64,000 nucleotides of DNA from Gibbula magus (Eukaryota; Mollusca; Gastropoda; Trochida; Trochidae), in contig OW388291.1 of NCBI GenBank assembly GCA_936450465.1, positions 40,556,869-40,620,868 on the forward strand. Direction: 5' to 3'. A model generated the notes under the pieces. It saw nothing but the letters and a program-made list of their open reading frames with translations, was not told the origin of the DNA and made no database searches. Both the position numbers and the translations under genes were made by a program. This document shows, one piece after another, positions 44,344 through 56,614 of the stretch (its first letter is position 1; each line of letters opens with the position of its first letter).

Positions 44344-47300
44344 TAATATTCCTGGTATATAGACTGTGGTGTGACACATTGTTCAATATTCCTGGTATAT
44401 AGACTGTGATGTGACACATTGTTCAATGTTACTGGTATATAGACTGTGATGTGACACATTGTTCAATGTTACTGGTATATAGACTGTGATGTGACACATT
44501 GTTCAATATTCCTGGTATATAGACTGTGATGTGACACATTGTTCAATATTCCTGGTATATAGACTGTGGTGTGACACATTGTTAAATTTCCCTGGTATAT
44601 AGACTGTGATGTGACACATTGTTCAATGTTCCTGGTATATAGACTGTGATGTGACACATTGTTCAATGTTCCTGGTATATAGACTGTGATGTGACACATT
44701 GTTTCAATAGTACTGGTATATAGACTGTGATGTGACACAATGTTAAATTTTTCTGGTATATAGACTGTGATGTGACACATTGTTCAATGTTGCTGGTATA
44801 TAGACTGTGATGTGACACAATGTTCAATGTTCCTGGTATATAGACTGTGATGTGACACATTGTTCAATGTTCCTGGTATATAGACTGTGGTGTGACACAT
44901 TGTTCAATGTTCCTGGTATATAGACTGTGATGTGACACATTGTTCAATGTTCCTGGTATATAGACTGTGATGTGACACATTATTCAATGTTCCTGGTATA
45001 TAGACTGTGATGTGACACAATGTTCAATTTTCCTGGTATATAGACTGTGATGTGACACATTGTTAAATTTCCCTTGTATATAGACTGTGATGTGACACAA
45101 TGTTCAATTTACCCGGTATATAGACTGTGATGTGACACATTGTTAAATTTTCCTGGTATATAGACTGTGATGTGACACATTGTTCAATGTTCCCGGTATA
45201 TAGACTGTGGTGTGACACATTGTTCAATGTTCCTGGTATATAGACTGTGATGTGACACATTGTTCAATATTCCTGGTATATAGACTGTGGTGTGACACAT
45301 TGTTCAATGTTCCTGGTATATAGACTGTGATGTGACATATTGTTCAATGTTCCTGGTATATAGACTGTTGTGTGACACATTGTTCAATGTTCCTGGTATA
45401 TAGACTGTGATGTGACACATTGTTCAATGTTCCTGGTATATAGACTGTGATGTGACACATTGTTCAATGTTCCTGGTATATAGACTGTGGTGTGACACAT
45501 TGTTCAATGTTCCTGGTATATAGACTGTGATGTGACACATTGTTCAATGTTCCTGGTATATAGACTGTGATGTGACACATTGTTCAATGTTCCTGGTATA
45601 TAGACTGTGGTGTGACACATTATTCAATATTCCTGGTATATAGACTGTGATGTGACACATTGTTCAATGTTCCTGGTATATAGACTGTGATGTGACACAT
45701 TGTTCAATGTTCCTGGTATATAGACTGTGGTGTGACACATTGTTCAACGTTCCTGGTATATAGACTGTGATGTGACACAATGTTCAATTTTCCTGGTATA
45801 TAGACTGTGATGTGACACATTGTTCAATGTTCCTGGTATATAGACTGTGATGTGACACATTGTTCAATGTTCCTGGTATATAGACTGTGGTGTGACACAT
45901 TGTTCAATGTTCCTGGTATATAGACTGTGATGTGACACATTGTTCAATGTTCCTGGTATATAGACTGTTGTGTGACACATTGTTCAACGTTCCTGGTATA
46001 TAGACTGTGGTGTGACACATTGTTCAATTTTCCTGGTATATAGACTGTGATGTGACAAAGAGTACAAATATTCCTGGTATATAGACTGTGATGTGACACA
46101 TTGTTCAATGTTCCTGGTATATAGACTGTGATGTGACACATTGTTCAATGTTCCTGGTATATAGACTGTGGTGTGACACATTATTCAATATTCCTGGTAT
46201 ATAGACTGTGATGTGACACATTGTTCAATGTTCCTGGTATATAGACTGTGATGTTACACATTGTTCAATGTTCCTGGTATATAGACTGTGGTGTGACACA
46301 TTGTTCAACGTTCCTGGTATATAGACTGTGATGTGACACAATGTTCAATTTTCCTGGTATATAGACTGTGATTTGACACATTGTTCAATGTTCCTGGTAT
46401 ATAGACTGTGATGTGACACATTGTTCAATGTTCCTGGTATATAGACTGTGGTGTGACACATTATTCAATGTTCCTGGTATTTAGACTGTGATGTGACACA
46501 TTGTTCCAATCATCCTGGTATATAGACTGTGATGTGACACAATGTTCAATTTTCCTGGTATATAGACTGTGATGTGACACATTGTTCAAATTTCCTGGTA
46601 TATAGACTGTGATGTGACACATTGTTCAATGTTCCTGGTATATAGACTGTGATGTGACACATTGTTAAATTTCCCTTGTATATAGACTGTGATGTGACAC
46701 AATGTTCAATTTACCCGGTATATAGACTGTGATGTGACACATTGTTAAATTTTCCTGGTATATAGACTGTGATGTGACACATTGTTCAATGTTCCTGGTA
46801 TATAGACTGTGGTGTGACACATTGTTCAATGTTCCTGGTATATAGACTGTGATGTGACACATTGTTCAATATTCCTGGTATATAGACTGTGGTGTGACAC
46901 ATTGTTCAATGTTCCTGGTATATAGACTGTGATGTGACATATTGTTCAATGTTCCTGGTATATAGACTGTTGTGTGACACATTGTTCAATGTCCCTGGTA
47001 TATAGACTGTGATGTGACACATTGTTCAATTTTCCTGGCATATAGACTGTGATGTGACATATTGTTCAATGTTCCTGGTATATAGACTGTGGTGTGACAC
47101 ATTGTTCAATTTTCCTGGTATATAGACTGTGATGTGACAAAGAGTACAAATATTCCTGGTATATAGACTGTGATGTGACACATTGTTCAATGTTCCTGGT
47201 ATATAGACTGTGATGTGACACATTGTTCAATATTCCTGGTATATAGACTGTGATGTGACACAATGTTCAATGTTCCTGGTATATAGACTGTGATGTGACA

Positions 47301-47520
47301 CATTGTTCAATTTTCCTGGTATATAGACTGTGGCGTGACACATTGTTCAATTTTCCTGGTATATAGACTGTGATGTGACAAAGAGTACAAATGTTCCTGG
47401 TATATAGACTGTGATGTGACACATTGTTTCAATAGTACTGGTATATAGACTGTGATATGACAAAGTGTACAAATGTTCCTGGTATATAGACTGTGATGTG
47501 ACCCATTGTTCCAATGTCAG
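44344..47520. repeat. 40-bp satellite, second block (about 79 units)
   Basis: It has the same unit as 42514-43497, with a few 41-bp units. Rare variants mark segmental copying: CCCTTGTATA followed by TTACCCGGTA occurs at 45070 and again 1602 bp later, with matching neighbours. GACAAAGAGTACAAATATTCC at about 46054 recurs 1082 bp later. The array decays after 47,380 and ends near 47,517. Confidence 0.98.
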
Positions 47521-47524
47521 TGAT

Positions 47525-48580
47525 GTATAGAGCAAGAATGGTGCTGAGTGTTATGTGATATGACAGTATAAATGGACATACATGGGTTAGTTTGGTTGCT
47601 GTAGGTTTTTCAAACTTGAACATCTTGCATTGTCCTGAGGGAACAACTAATCTTGCACTCTTGTAACAATCACTTCATAAATAAATACAGCATTTACCAA
47701 TCAACCTGCTGATATGGCAACTTATAAGTATCTATTTCTTCAAGGCTCACATTTACTTGCCACATTGGATGAAAACATGGTCGATTAAAATTGAAATTTT
47801 ACTATTGCTACAAAGGGGAATAGCCCATTTGAAATTTCCGAAAATGACTAAGCCTTTAAAAATGACCCATTGTCAAAGGTGTTTGTCCATTCTCTCAACA
47901 ATATAAATAATAATGGACGAATCTGTAAAAGAAATAAATTCCTCCTCAATTAGACTTATAACCAGACACGTGTTCCACTATAATTATGATACATAATTAG
48001 GTTGTTATTATTATGTTGATATCAACACCAGATGTCCGCACATAAACACTGAGAACAAATTGGTGTAGAACATGAAACTTTGTACAATAACAATTACAAG
48101 CACCTCTCTAATTAAAGCATTTAAAATTCCTTCCAAATATTTCTACCAGGAACAGTGAGATTAAATTTGTGTTGAAGAGAAACTTTAGTATGGCATCCAT
48201 AGAAACAACTCTCTGAGGCTAACTGCAGATCTAACCATGCATATGGGAGTGATTTGAACATTTCAGCACAGGTGTTACCTGCAAACGATGAAAGGTGTGC
48301 ACATCTACCTGACGGTCGGTGCACAGTGCAGATGTATGATACCTGACATTAGCCCACAAGCACATGCAAGCAACACACCTGCACACGGGGAACTGATAGA
48401 TACACCTGTAGATGGGAAGTTCAGGCGAACATCTTCATCACATACGAACAGTGGAATCAGACTCATAAACTGATAACTAAGACAAGGGCAATTCCAATGA
48501 ACAACCATTGTTATTCTTTTGCAGGGTAGTAACATGTTTTCTAGACCTACTCATAAAAAGGCATAGAGCTGAAACTTCTG
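47525..48580. other. AT-rich DNA, no gene supported
   Basis: Frames of 61-76 codons overlap on both strands near 48121-48535 and show no domain. No arrays. Confidence 0.4.
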
Positions 48581-48582
48581 AA

Positions 48583-48831
48583 CTAGAACTTTATATAGCC
48601 AGACATAACAATCATTCTCTTCAGGGGCACCTGCTTCAACCCCACCCTAACATTTGTAACTTGGAGAGTCGCTGAATGCCAGCAGAATATTGTAAGTAAG
48701 TCTTTGATGTGGTGGTGCCGAAGACAGGACATAAACCATTGGTGCTGAGAGGAGATCTGTACTGCCTCACCTACAGGAACTTGTTTAACTACCTCCACGC
48801 TGGACTCTAGGATAACTGAGCCATTAAACAT
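48583..48831 (-). other. Unrecognised 82-codon frame, possibly repeat-derived
   Basis: An ATG-initiated minus-strand frame runs 82 codons, starting MFNGSVILESSVEVVKQVPV. It has no signal peptide or domain that I recognise. Surrounding words (CACCAATGGTTTATGTCCTG, CTGGCATTCAGCGACTCTCC on the minus strand) have the feel of a dispersed repeat, but no second copy is in the window. I would not annotate it as a gene without homology. Confidence 0.15.
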
Positions 48832-48839
48832 TCTCTGTC

Positions 48840-49260
48840 AGTCAGGGGGTTAAAGTAGTTGTTCTGAAGTGACGACAGGTTCAGAAGTTCCCCATATTAC
48901 CTGTAATTAACAGCATAATAACTAACAGGTGTCACTCAGGTAGCCGACTAGCTTCTGTTTACATTTTGTGTAACTTAGAAACGTTCAGACACTTGTTCTA
49001 AAAAAAAGGGTTTACAAGTTAATGCAGCAGTGGTAGTGTATTGGGTTGGATAGTTCATATGTGGATACAGGAAGTTTGAAAGGGTAGGAGGGGGTTGAAA
49101 AGGGTGTGTCACCCAGGGGTCCATCTAATGTACTTGCAATCTTTTTTCAAACTGAACTCCCCTCTCGGTCTGCCACTGTTGTTGGCTTACAATCTGGAGG
49201 TCTTATATTTCGATTCTATATATCTTCAGAAGAAACAGTCACTAATTAAGGTTTCATCTT
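48840..49260. other. Unique DNA, no feature seen
   Basis: Nothing supportable. Confidence 0.5.
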
Positions 49261-49266
49261 CATACA

Positions 49267-49345
49267 TATAACCACAGTGGTGTTGCAGACTTTCTCCCTG
49301 CCATCATTGTACAGGTGAAATAAAAAGTGTTTGTAATCACCTTGG
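49267..49345 (+). mobile_element. SINE fragment (3' body)
   Basis: GGTGTTGCAGACTTTCTCCC then TGCCATCATTGTACAGGTGAAA matches the body of the SINE at about 18103-18140. The tRNA-like head is missing. Confidence 0.6.
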
Positions 49346-49349
49346 CATG

Positions 49350-50120
49350 AAAAGAAATTCCAGAGTTATTTTTACTTATGAAATATTTTAATAATGACTA
49401 AAATGATAATTTCTGCCTTTTTGATAGCACAGTAAAGAATGTGAATTAGAATAGAAGTTGAGGGTTAGATAAGGAAAACTGCAGTAGGAAGAGTTGTTCC
49501 AGTAAGACACTGACCGAGGGAGGAATGGGCCAGACTGGATGGTATGAATCATCACCAAACATCTCAATTATTGGTGAAAACAAAAAGGGCAACTGATAAA
49601 AGACAACATTTTTAGACAAAAGAGGAAGGGGGAGCTGGCTCCGTGATACCCTTGAGACGGTGTTCCGGGGGGAATCTCTCAGCATCGGTGTCTGTGATGA
49701 CAGACAGCGCACACTACACTGCTTGTGTTACGTGGACGCAGTTTTACACAGAGCGATCTGTCTGCTCAACAATAGGTCACTGTCTTCTCTACTATCAGTG
49801 GTGCTCCATGGGAGAATCTGCCCCAACTCTTTATAGAATTGCTTATATCTTTACTTACAGCATCAAAGAGTATTCTTTTATTCTTTGGGAATATTCCAGT
49901 TATATAGTATCAGAGGATAAAAAAAGACTGGAGGAAAATCCTGTATGATGTGTTTTCAATTTTTACAATGAAACCTGGTCACTCTGTGTGGTAGCCACTG
50001 GTCTCTTAATGTGCAGTCTAAATAAATTTAATGCAACATTGACCAATCTGTCTTACCCAACTGAGAATTTTTTTAAATTATGGGAACATACAACTCACGA
50101 AGAAGCATCCTTTTGATGGA
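49350..50120. other. AT-rich DNA, no gene supported
   Basis: A GC-richer patch at 49620-49760 holds overlapping frames on both strands (88 and 101 codons) without domains. It might be an untranslated exon, but I see no good splice site. Confidence 0.35.
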
Positions 50121-50124
50121 CGTG

Positions 50125-50800
50125 AGGTGAGGTGAGGTGAGGTGATTTCGGGTTTAATGCCACTTTCAAGAGTAGTTCACTTAAAGGTGCATCCATTGTG
50201 TTTCATAAAATTTGATTTGGCTTTAATACGTTCGAACATATCATATGTGCTGTTTACAATACAAACAAATTCACTAAACTTGCATATTCATCCTCTATCG
50301 CCAAATATATCATAATTACTAGTTTCAAATTAAAACCGAGTAACATCATTATGCATGTGCAGAAACCGATTAGTTATATGACCTATTAAACATTATCAAC
50401 CCAAATGTTTCATTTTATCTGGTTTAAATAAGATTCCAAAATTACGTTTGACTCATTGGCGCGCGCCACACGCGGTGCATTGTCCGGTTTTCGATCAGAA
50501 ATCGACACTTTTACCTTCATATCGTCAATATACTAAGTCGAGTATCATCAAAATGGTAGTTTTCGGTAATAGTTGGAACTTCTCGATAAAATAAGACCAT
50601 TTATAACATTTGGCATATTTGACCCCCAACAACACAATGGATGTACCTTTAATTACATCATGGCTGCTAGTATTATGGCAGGGAGAAAGCTCGCAATGAC
50701 GTGTGGTTATCGATTGCGGTGAAACTGCGAGCATTGGCTGGTACTAGCAAACCATTCAATATAGCATTGCACCCAAACTTTACTGTGTGCAGACCCTTGA
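50125..50800 (-). mobile_element. tRNA-SINE body copy split by a nested TTAA element
   Basis: The minus strand reads as the SINE of 17889-18194. GTTTGGGTGCAATGC and GCTAGTACCAGCCAATGC, then GCTTTCTCCCTGCCAT, come from 50790 down to about 50660. The 3' part and (CACCT)n tail lie at 50125-50180. Between them, 50181-50652 is a separate TTAA-flanked insertion. The tRNA-like head was not recognised beyond about 50795. Confidence 0.7.
50185..50648. mobile_element. TTAA-flanked MITE (piggyBac-type), 464 bp, nested in a SINE
   Basis: TTAA lies at 50181-50184 and 50649-50652. The ends are AGGTGCATCCATTGTG (left) and, reverse-complemented, AGGTACATCCATTGTG (right): 15 of 16 identical. The element interrupts a SINE copy, so the boundaries are confirmed from both sides. 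The inside is AT-rich without a transposase frame. This is the best preserved of four such elements. Confidence 0.85.
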
Positions 50801-51080
50801 TGGATAGAAGGATATATAAAAGGCTGTTGGTTTTCTAAGAAAGAAATAGTAACCTTTATTTACAGAAGAATCCTAGAATATATTCTTTTCTTGTAGTGAT
50901 AAAGATACAATTAATTCGTTACCAAAGGTGAAAGAAACACTTGAAGGAGTGTCTGCAATTTGTTTTCATTTTGCAATGACCTGGTTCATTATTATAATCT
51001 GAAATGTTAAACTTGTTGTTTTATGATCTACTTGGCACTGAAGAATTGCATGTGTACTATACAGCAATTCTTATGGTAGT
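50800..51080. other. AT-rich DNA, no feature seen
   Basis: Nothing supportable. Confidence 0.5.
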
Positions 51081-51330
51081 CTGGCAATGTCTTGTTCTCG
51101 CGTGCAGCAAGTGAGACCTGCATCTTATGGCGCCAACCAAAATGGTGACAGGAATGAAAATGTGACGTCACCAAATGTCACAGTAAAACATGTTTCTGCT
51201 TCACATGACTGAAGACTTCCACGCACACTATAAAGAAATTGTCATACATGACATTCACTACAACAACTGATCCTACAGAAACATGGCAATGCCTTCTTCT
51301 TCTACCATCCAGTGAGACCTGCTACTTATG
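51080..51330. repeat. Local duplication plus Penelope-like tail (candidate)
   Basis: TGGCAATGTCTTGTTCTCGC...AGTGAGACCTGCATCTTATG at 51083 is repeated in diverged form (TGGCAATGCCTTCTTCTTCT...AGTGAGACCTGCTACTTATG) at 51284. Between them lie TGAAGACTTCCACGCACAC and ATAAAGAAATTGTCATACAT, in the order of the PLE tails at 6024 and 38868. An AAAATGTGACGTCACCAAAT palindromic CRE site lies at about 51158. Confidence 0.4.
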
Positions 51331-51334
51331 AAAG

Positions 51335-52000
51335 ATGTTATAGAAAAATGTAGATGTCATTGTTCATAGTTCTAGCTTGGCCTTCAAGCACTGTCTTATC
51401 TTGGAAGGATTTACCATCAATACAGAGTTGACATATTGTGGAAATGGCTTTAATGATAAGGAAAGCAAAGAGGATGTTGCTGATGCAGATAATAACACAT
51501 AAAAACACTAAACAGTTAAGAAACTGTTAAATAAAGTAGTGATCATCATAAAAAAAAAAGTCCGAGCGAGTAGACATATACACATGTAGGTATCAGAAAA
51601 GAAACCCTCCCTCCCCTCTATAACCTGTCTGATGCAAAACCTTTCCTGAGATAACGTGTATCACTACAGGTCCGCCAGTCACACCCGCACCTCTCATCTA
51701 TCCTGTCTCCTTTCATCAAGCACTGGATCGTGATAGTGTCAGATCATAACGGGACCAATCAGAAATATATTACCTTACCTTGATGTAAAAAACAGGGCAG
51801 TCGACAGGTAAAAATGCAGAGAATCTTGTTTTTATGGACTTGGATTTGCATCTCTTTGAGTGAGGACTTTTGGAGGACTTGCAACCTAACAACATTTAAA
51901 TCGTTTGGTGAATTACGTTGTTAGTTTCAAGATAAGGAAATCTGCTTTGATGTTTTCTAATCTGAATGTAAGTAAGTTGCAGGTAATGGGTTATCAGACA
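51335..52000. other. AT-rich DNA, no gene supported
   Basis: A poly-A run is at about 51550. No frames with domains. Confidence 0.5.
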
Positions 52001-52010
52001 TACACTGCAG

Positions 52011-53397
52011 CAGGGATGCAGATTCAAATTTTTGCCAGTCGGACATTTCATCTTTGACCCAAAAAGACGAACCCGGAAGTAAAAATTGTTTATGAATAAA
52101 GTATCAGAAAGTATTACTATTTGTTGGTTCTTCAATTCATTGCATACTATTAAACATAACACGAGAGCAATTAACGATAACTATTTATTTATCATTAACA
52201 TGCATAAAATGGTTCATAATTTAAAATCAGTGTTTACCAACTACGATTTACCGACAGTGCTAGTTTGAGCGAGTTTACACAAGTGAGTTTACAAGCGAAT
52301 TTGCGTCAAGATAGACGAGAAAATTCTAATAATTTAATTGCACATAGTTCATCAAAAGTTCAAATCATGGACCAAATGATATGTACCTTCTAATTAATCA
52401 TTTTAAATTCAAAGGAACTCGTTTTCAATAGCGATATAATTTACGTAAACTCACAACTCGGCAGAGCACGTGGTCAAACTATTTTCCATACGACTATTTT
52501 CCTATTCAAGATGTAGTTACGAATTTGAACTTATTCTAATAAGATTACTTTTATATTTTATTTGGAGACATATTTCGCAATTGTAAATGAATAATTATAA
52601 AATAAAAAGAAGTAATGTAAACGCAAGAGAAATTGGAGTTTTTAAATTAGCATACCTATTTATAACGTGTGTCATCATGTAAATGCGATGGGCAATGCGA
52701 TCGCGTCTTCGTAGCGTCATACAAACGGTGTTTGACTACATAACGTCTCGTGAAATATTATTGCTAATTATTCGTTTTTGATAGGTTTATTTATTTTGAA
52801 TTTGTATAATAGCTTTACCATACATCGATATTGATCTATCATATTTGTTGAAATATGTTACCTTTGTTTTATGACCGAGATATTATTAAATTTATCGGGA
52901 TTCAAATAGCAAAATCTCAATCTGTAACAAATTCATGAATCACCGGTACGGTGAAGCCACACGTTCATGCAAAGTTTATCTTTGACAAAATTTGTTTATA
53001 ATGCGATTTTAATGAAATCTTTTTCGTAAATAATGTTGTGAAATTGGTCACATCTTTCAGTCACTAAGTGACACTGGAAATTTCAATTAAATAACAAACG
53101 GTAAGTGTTTTTTCTGCCGACAATTCTAATTTACTGAAGATAATGATGATTGACGTTGTGCCTCGTGCTGTGAAGAATAAATGTGACTTCTTGACTGGAT
53201 CAACATATTTCAATTTCATAAACAATTATGACCGACACAAGCAGGGCCGTTTGCCTTTATTTAATGCTTGTAAATTTAGTTTTTCCTTTTATTTTCTGCA
53301 ATCGGTCAACTGATGTCCGATAGGTCAATTTTCCATTCGGTCAAACTGGATTTACAATCGGACATGTCCGGCAAATAGACCGATTTCTGCATCCCTG
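52011..53397. mobile_element. Non-autonomous hAT transposon, 1387 bp, complete
   Basis: Both ends start CAGGGATGCAGA in inverted orientation. Subterminal TTTGCC, GGACAT and CGGAC words recur on both sides. The 8 bp immediately outside each end are identical, CACTGCAG at 52003-52010 and 53398-53405, the exact target duplication length of hAT transposons. CAG-starting ends are also usual for hAT. The interior is AT-rich and has no frame above about 90 codons, so there is no transposase and the copy depends on one elsewhere. A fragment of the same family lies at 8436-8575. Perfect duplication implies a fairly young insertion. Confidence 0.93.
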
Positions 53398-53409
53398 CAC
53401 TGCAGTTAA

Positions 53410-53890
53410 CCTCAAGATCTTTTCACACGTCTGTGTTGAAATATGTCTTCTCGGAATATAACTAATATGAACTCAGTGTGCTGATAAACTGGCAGTTTAA
53501 ATCAAATTAATCATTGCAGTGCACTCTGGATCCATATAAACTTTAATGTCGGAGGGAAAGTGCGCAGTTTCTTTATTATTTTTAAAGAGCTACTTTGTCC
53601 TCTTCCTGAACTCCTCAACAGTTCCAGACGAGTTCCACTATCTTTTTAAATGTGACGCCTTTATTTCTGAAACATCCGTTTTAATCTTAATCAGTGGCTG
53701 AACACCATAGATAGCAAACCATCTCAAGTCCAAACAAAATCTTATATGATTATAGCTAAATAATACATAAAATTAGTAGTCATTGGTTCAAAAATTTAAA
53801 AAATGATTTCTTATGTTTCCATTTTAATCACTTGCCATTTAGAATATTCACGTATATGTATTATTAAGGATTTGCATGTTCCTTAAGGAT
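53410..53890. other. AT-rich DNA, no feature seen
   Basis: AAGGATTTGCATGTTCCTT is duplicated in tandem at about 53866-53903. Otherwise nothing supportable. Confidence 0.5.
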
Positions 53891-53931
53891 TTGCATGTTC
53901 CTTTGTGGTATTTGTTATATTTATTGTAGTT

Positions 53932-54132
53932 ATGTATCCATGTACCAACATTGGTTCCACAGGTAAAGGAACTGAGATCTTATCAACGGTTATGAAACCA
54001 GAACTGATGCTCAATTTGAACACCGCTGATTGCAAAACTAACTTTGGTTGCAACCAATCAGGATTATCTACTTGTAAAAGAGGTTACATTGGAAGAAATC
54101 ACTTGTGTAATCTCTTTTTGGACTCAGAATGA
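53932..54132 (+). CDS. Candidate EGF-like exon or small secreted-protein remnant
   Basis: The frame from ATG 53932 to TGA 54130-54132 has 66 codons and is open further upstream through a hydrophobic run (VVFVIFIVV) without another ATG. The second half carries DCKTNFGCNQSGLSTCKRGY followed by IGRNHLC. The spacing C-x2-GY-x-G-x4-C matches the end of an EGF-like domain, and SGLSTCK is a common EGF lead-in. Only four cysteines are present, and the one expected two residues before STCK's Cys is missing, so the domain is partial or decayed. A possible splice acceptor, TTGGTTCCACAG, ends at 53962, which would make this the last exon of a gene lying upstream. No other exon is recognised. It could be a pseudogene fragment. 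Confidence 0.35.
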   Translation: MYPCTNIGSTGKGTEILSTVMKPELMLNLNTADCKTNFGCNQSGLSTCKRGYIGRNHLCNLFLDSE

Positions 54133-54139
54133 CGATTTC

Positions 54140-55830
54140 CTCAAATTTGTAATTTCATGTTAATCCAGATAGTTTGATTTACTAAAGCATTGATCTAGAC
54201 TGTCCACAAGGCTCTTATCATCTAACAATACAGTCATGGTGCTGAGACTTGTGATTTGGAAAACAAGCTAGGTTGCAGGCTTCTGCCAGTATGTTTCTGG
54301 TGTTAGGAGTTTTGCCAGGGCAGAGTTAAGTGTCAACTCAAACTGTCACAAGAGAGAGCTGCACAGAGTTTGTATCTCTTGGACTGTCTCTGCCACTACA
54401 ACCTGGCTTCCATCACTCTCCCTGCTTCACATAACTGGGGCTGTTCAGGACTGCCAAGTGCTCATTGAACGCTTCCTTGAGTGCACAATGTAACTCCCTC
54501 TGAAATGGCAGAGATAGAGACCTTGCTCTGTGCATTAATCCAAAATTGGTAATTCTTTAAAGTTAAGTATATTAGATTTTAATTTGATAGATGTTATCCA
54601 TAACCTCTGTAGATGAGGTCCTTATTCAACCCCTAGCGTCACTACCCTTCAATGTTCCATATCCTACTGTACAGGTGTATGGGAAGGATACAGGATTGTG
54701 AAGGTATCGCTTCTGAACAGACCACTGTCTGCACTTGGCACTGGACTGCTATAGCTCGTGACACTGCACGCTGCATCAACATAGCTCCACACACTGACAC
54801 AAGCATTCTCAGAGTGTATGGGATACTTAGGTATTGGTGACTATGATTAGGTGTGATGCAGAGCATGTAAATGTAAACAGGAAGGAACACTGAAGTCAGC
54901 ATTGATAGACTGTTTTGTTGATCAGGGGCTAAACGATGTAAGTTTGCTTATTTTGTATTATAGTTTATTCTTAATAACTACCTTACTGTACTAAGAGACA
55001 GTGGGGTTGTATACTCCTCATGGAGTTGAGAATGAAATGAAGTGTTTCCATCGACCTAGTAAACCTCAATTAGTCAAGGTGCTCTATTGTGTATCATATC
55101 AGCTCATTTAAACAATCTTTATAACACCATAATAATGAATCATAATTAAACAAACGTTTTGATAAACATTGTCGACTGAGTTAAATATGGTGTACATTTT
55201 TATCTGACATCTCACACTAATTAGTTGGCAAATTTTATCTACCGGTGTCCGTCTCTGACAGTGTCTGTCGAGCTCACAGAGGCATGTATTGTTACTTGAA
55301 ATTGTTAGATTATACCATCACAACAAACATTTCATATGTGTTTCTTAAAAATAGCTCATACATATTTACAGCCGCTTTTGAAAGATTCATGAATTTTTGT
55401 GTTTATTCTTGTAAATGGAATCTGTCACTTTGCTTTCTCACACTTTGTTTTTTCTCAGTTCTAGAAATATTCATTTCAAAATGAAAGTATAACCATCTGA
55501 TATATCCTGTTAAATTTATCTTTAAATGAGGTATTTATCTTTTTTTTATCATAAAATCTTATTCATCTTATGCAGTTTTAAAAAGGGAAGATGAGCTATT
55601 TGGAGAATACATAGGAGGAAATTATCTTTAAAAAGCAGGCTAAGAACTTCTTAGAATAGTTCTCTACCTTGCATGCTACCCAGAGAGACGCTATAGACAT
55701 TCCTGGGCAGCGATAGATAAAGTAGATAGCATTTCTATAACTACATTGTTTTGTCTATAGGCCTGTTTGGTCAGCCTATTAAACTGACCTTCCTGGAAAA
55801 GCATAAACAAGTCACTGGAGCAAGTAAACA
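54140..55830. other. AT-rich DNA, no gene supported
   Basis: Overlapping 62- and 86-codon frames at 54642-54902 on both strands have no domain. TGCACAGAG...TCTCTGCCA near 54360 and its approximate complement near 54505-54535 form a loose inverted repeat. No arrays. Confidence 0.35.
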
Positions 55831-55837
55831 ACTGGAT

Positions 55838-56612
55838 TAGTCTGTTGGGATCAGTAACATTAACAGAGGGGGAGGGTGGTACCTTATGGATAAGTCTGTG
55901 GGGGGCAGTAACATAAACAGGGGGAGGGTGGTACCTTGTGGATTAGTCTGTGGGGGTCCATAATGTAAACAGGGGGGAGGGGGTACCTTATGGATTAGTC
56001 TGTGGGGGTCAGTAACATAAACAGAGGGGGAGGGTGGTACCTTGTGGATTAGTCTGTGGGGGTCCATAATGTAAACAGGGGGGAGGGGGTACCTTGTGGA
56101 TTAGTCTGTGGGGGTCAGTAATGTAAATAGAGGGGGAGGGGGTACCTTATGGATTAGTCTGTGGGGGTCAGTAACATAAACAGAGGGGGAGGGTGGTACC
56201 TTGTGGATTAGTCTGTGGGGGTCCATAATGTAAACAGGGGGGAGGGGGTACCTTGTGGATTAGTCTGTGGGGATCCATAATGTAAACAGGGGGGAGGGGG
56301 TACCTTGTGGATTAGTCTGTGGGGGTCCATAATGTAAACAGGGGGGAGGGGGTACCTTGTGGATTAGTCTGTGGGGATCAGTAATGTAAATAGAGGGGGA
56401 GGGGGTACCTTATGGATTAGTCTGTGGGGGTCAGTTACGTAAACAGAGGGGGAGGCTGGTACCTTATGGATTAGTCTGTGGGGGTCAGTAACATAAACAG
56501 AGGGGGAGGGTGGTACCTTGTTGATTAGTCTGTGGGGGTCCATAATGTAAACAGGGGGGAGGGTGGTACCTTGTGGATTAGACTGTTGGGGTCAGTAGCG
56601 TAAACAGGCAGA
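55838..56612. repeat. About 52-55-bp G-rich minisatellite, about 14 units
   Basis: Units follow GGTACCTTGTGGATTAGTCT, GTGGGGGTCCATAATGTAAA, CAGGGGGGAGG. Variants include TCAGTAACATAAACAGAGGG and TCAGTAATGTAAATAGAGGG. Unit types alternate in blocks. Confidence 0.95.
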
Positions 56613-56614
56613 GT

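Noticed and set aside
42514..47520. CRISPR-like array
   Set aside because: The units are head-to-tail with no unique spacers. The sequence is eukaryotic satellite DNA, and no cas-like genes are present.
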